5,389 bases of DNA, from contig JAGYMO010000268.1 in NCBI GenBank assembly GCA_018400255.1, forward strand, positions 1 to 5,389, read 5' to 3'. This document shows, piece after piece, positions 5,225 to 5,389 of the stretch. The first letter of the stretch is position 1. The number at the start of each line of letters is the position of its first letter. The DNA comes from Deltaproteobacteria bacterium (lineage in GTDB: Bacteria > Desulfobacterota > DSM-4660 > Desulfatiglandales > B25-G16). A program made the position numbers and the translations under genes. Below the pieces are notes generated by a model, which did no database searches, was not told where the DNA came from, and was given only the letters and a program-made list of their open reading frames with translations.

Positions 5225-5389
5225 ACCTTTTTTAATTTATACGTTTTGTATTCTTTAAAAAAGATAGATATATTACTATATTCTTTACATACCATTCCTT
5301 TGAAACTCTAACATGAAATCACGAAATAAATGATGGTTATTGACCCTTTAAAAATATTTTTTGTTAAAGACGCGAGATCAGGTCTCTGC
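5225..5389. other. AT-rich 3' flank with weak inverted repeats
   Basis: No ORF with start, ribosome site and useful length is seen. CTTTTTTAA (5227-5235) and TTAAAAAAG (5255-5263) form a perfect 9-bp inverted repeat around a 19-nt loop, close behind the thioesterase stop. It could be a poor terminator, but the stem is nearly all A/T and no T-run follows it. AAAAATATTTTT (5350-5361) is a perfect but purely A/T palindrome. The window ends at GAGA-TCAGG-TCTC, which might be the edge of a further structure or gene. Confidence 0.35.

Noticed and set aside
5227..5263. Intrinsic terminator after the thioesterase
   Set aside because: The 9-bp stem is almost all A/T, the loop is 19 nt and no T-run follows, so it is kept only as a weak inverted repeat in the flank entry.

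Overview
This is an AT-rich window holding four same-strand protein genes and one probable ten-residue leader cistron. The first gene (460-1431) is an LpxL/HtrB-type acyltransferase, which points to a Gram-negative cell envelope. The use of sigma-54-style sites, a cytosolic V4R-GAF histidine kinase and a 'PRxYVTGE ... RLSKCGG ... GCQxGE' enolase-superfamily enzyme would fit an anaerobic deltaproteobacterium or a planctomycete/anammox-like organism. That assignment is from memory of family distribution and is weak. No mobile element, tRNA, rRNA or CRISPR array is visible.

Layout: positions 1-459 carry no convincing gene but look like a regulatory region. Two TGCAC-N8-GTGCA dyads lie exactly 22 bp apart (95-112 and 117-134). 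About 115 bp further on is a near-consensus sigma-54 -24/-12 element (239-255), followed by a leader of about 190 nt with G-runs and small inverted repeats. The acyltransferase gene comes next. After a 131-nt gap with an inverted repeat lie a 668-residue hybrid sensor kinase (1563-3569) and, 2 nt later, a mandelate racemase/muconate-lactonizing-type enzyme (3572-4726). A strong Shine-Dalgarno at 4757-4762 drives a tiny ORF (4769-4801), which ends in TAG three bases before, and in frame with, a PaaI-type hotdog thioesterase (4805-5224). The last 165 nt hold only AT-rich inverted repeats.

How the parts may fit together (inference): the kinase has no membrane segment. Its N-terminal V4R domain contains C149, E172, C175 and C183, which matches the spacing of the zinc site in the phenol-sensing regulators MopR/PoxR/DmpR as I remember it. 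Those proteins carry this domain on a sigma-54 AAA+ activator. Here it sits on an NtrB/AtoS-like kinase, a class that normally phosphorylates sigma-54 activators, and a sigma-54-like promoter with tandem activator-type dyads lies upstream of the cluster. The two downstream enzymes belong to families whose founding members act in aromatic catabolism (muconate cycloisomerase, phenylacetate thioesterase). The window may therefore hold a small-molecule-responsive module controlling a carboxylate/acyl-CoA pathway and possibly lipid acylation. The enolase-superfamily member has Arg where most relatives have the second catalytic Lys, so its reaction cannot be read from its family name. The cognate response regulator is not in the window.
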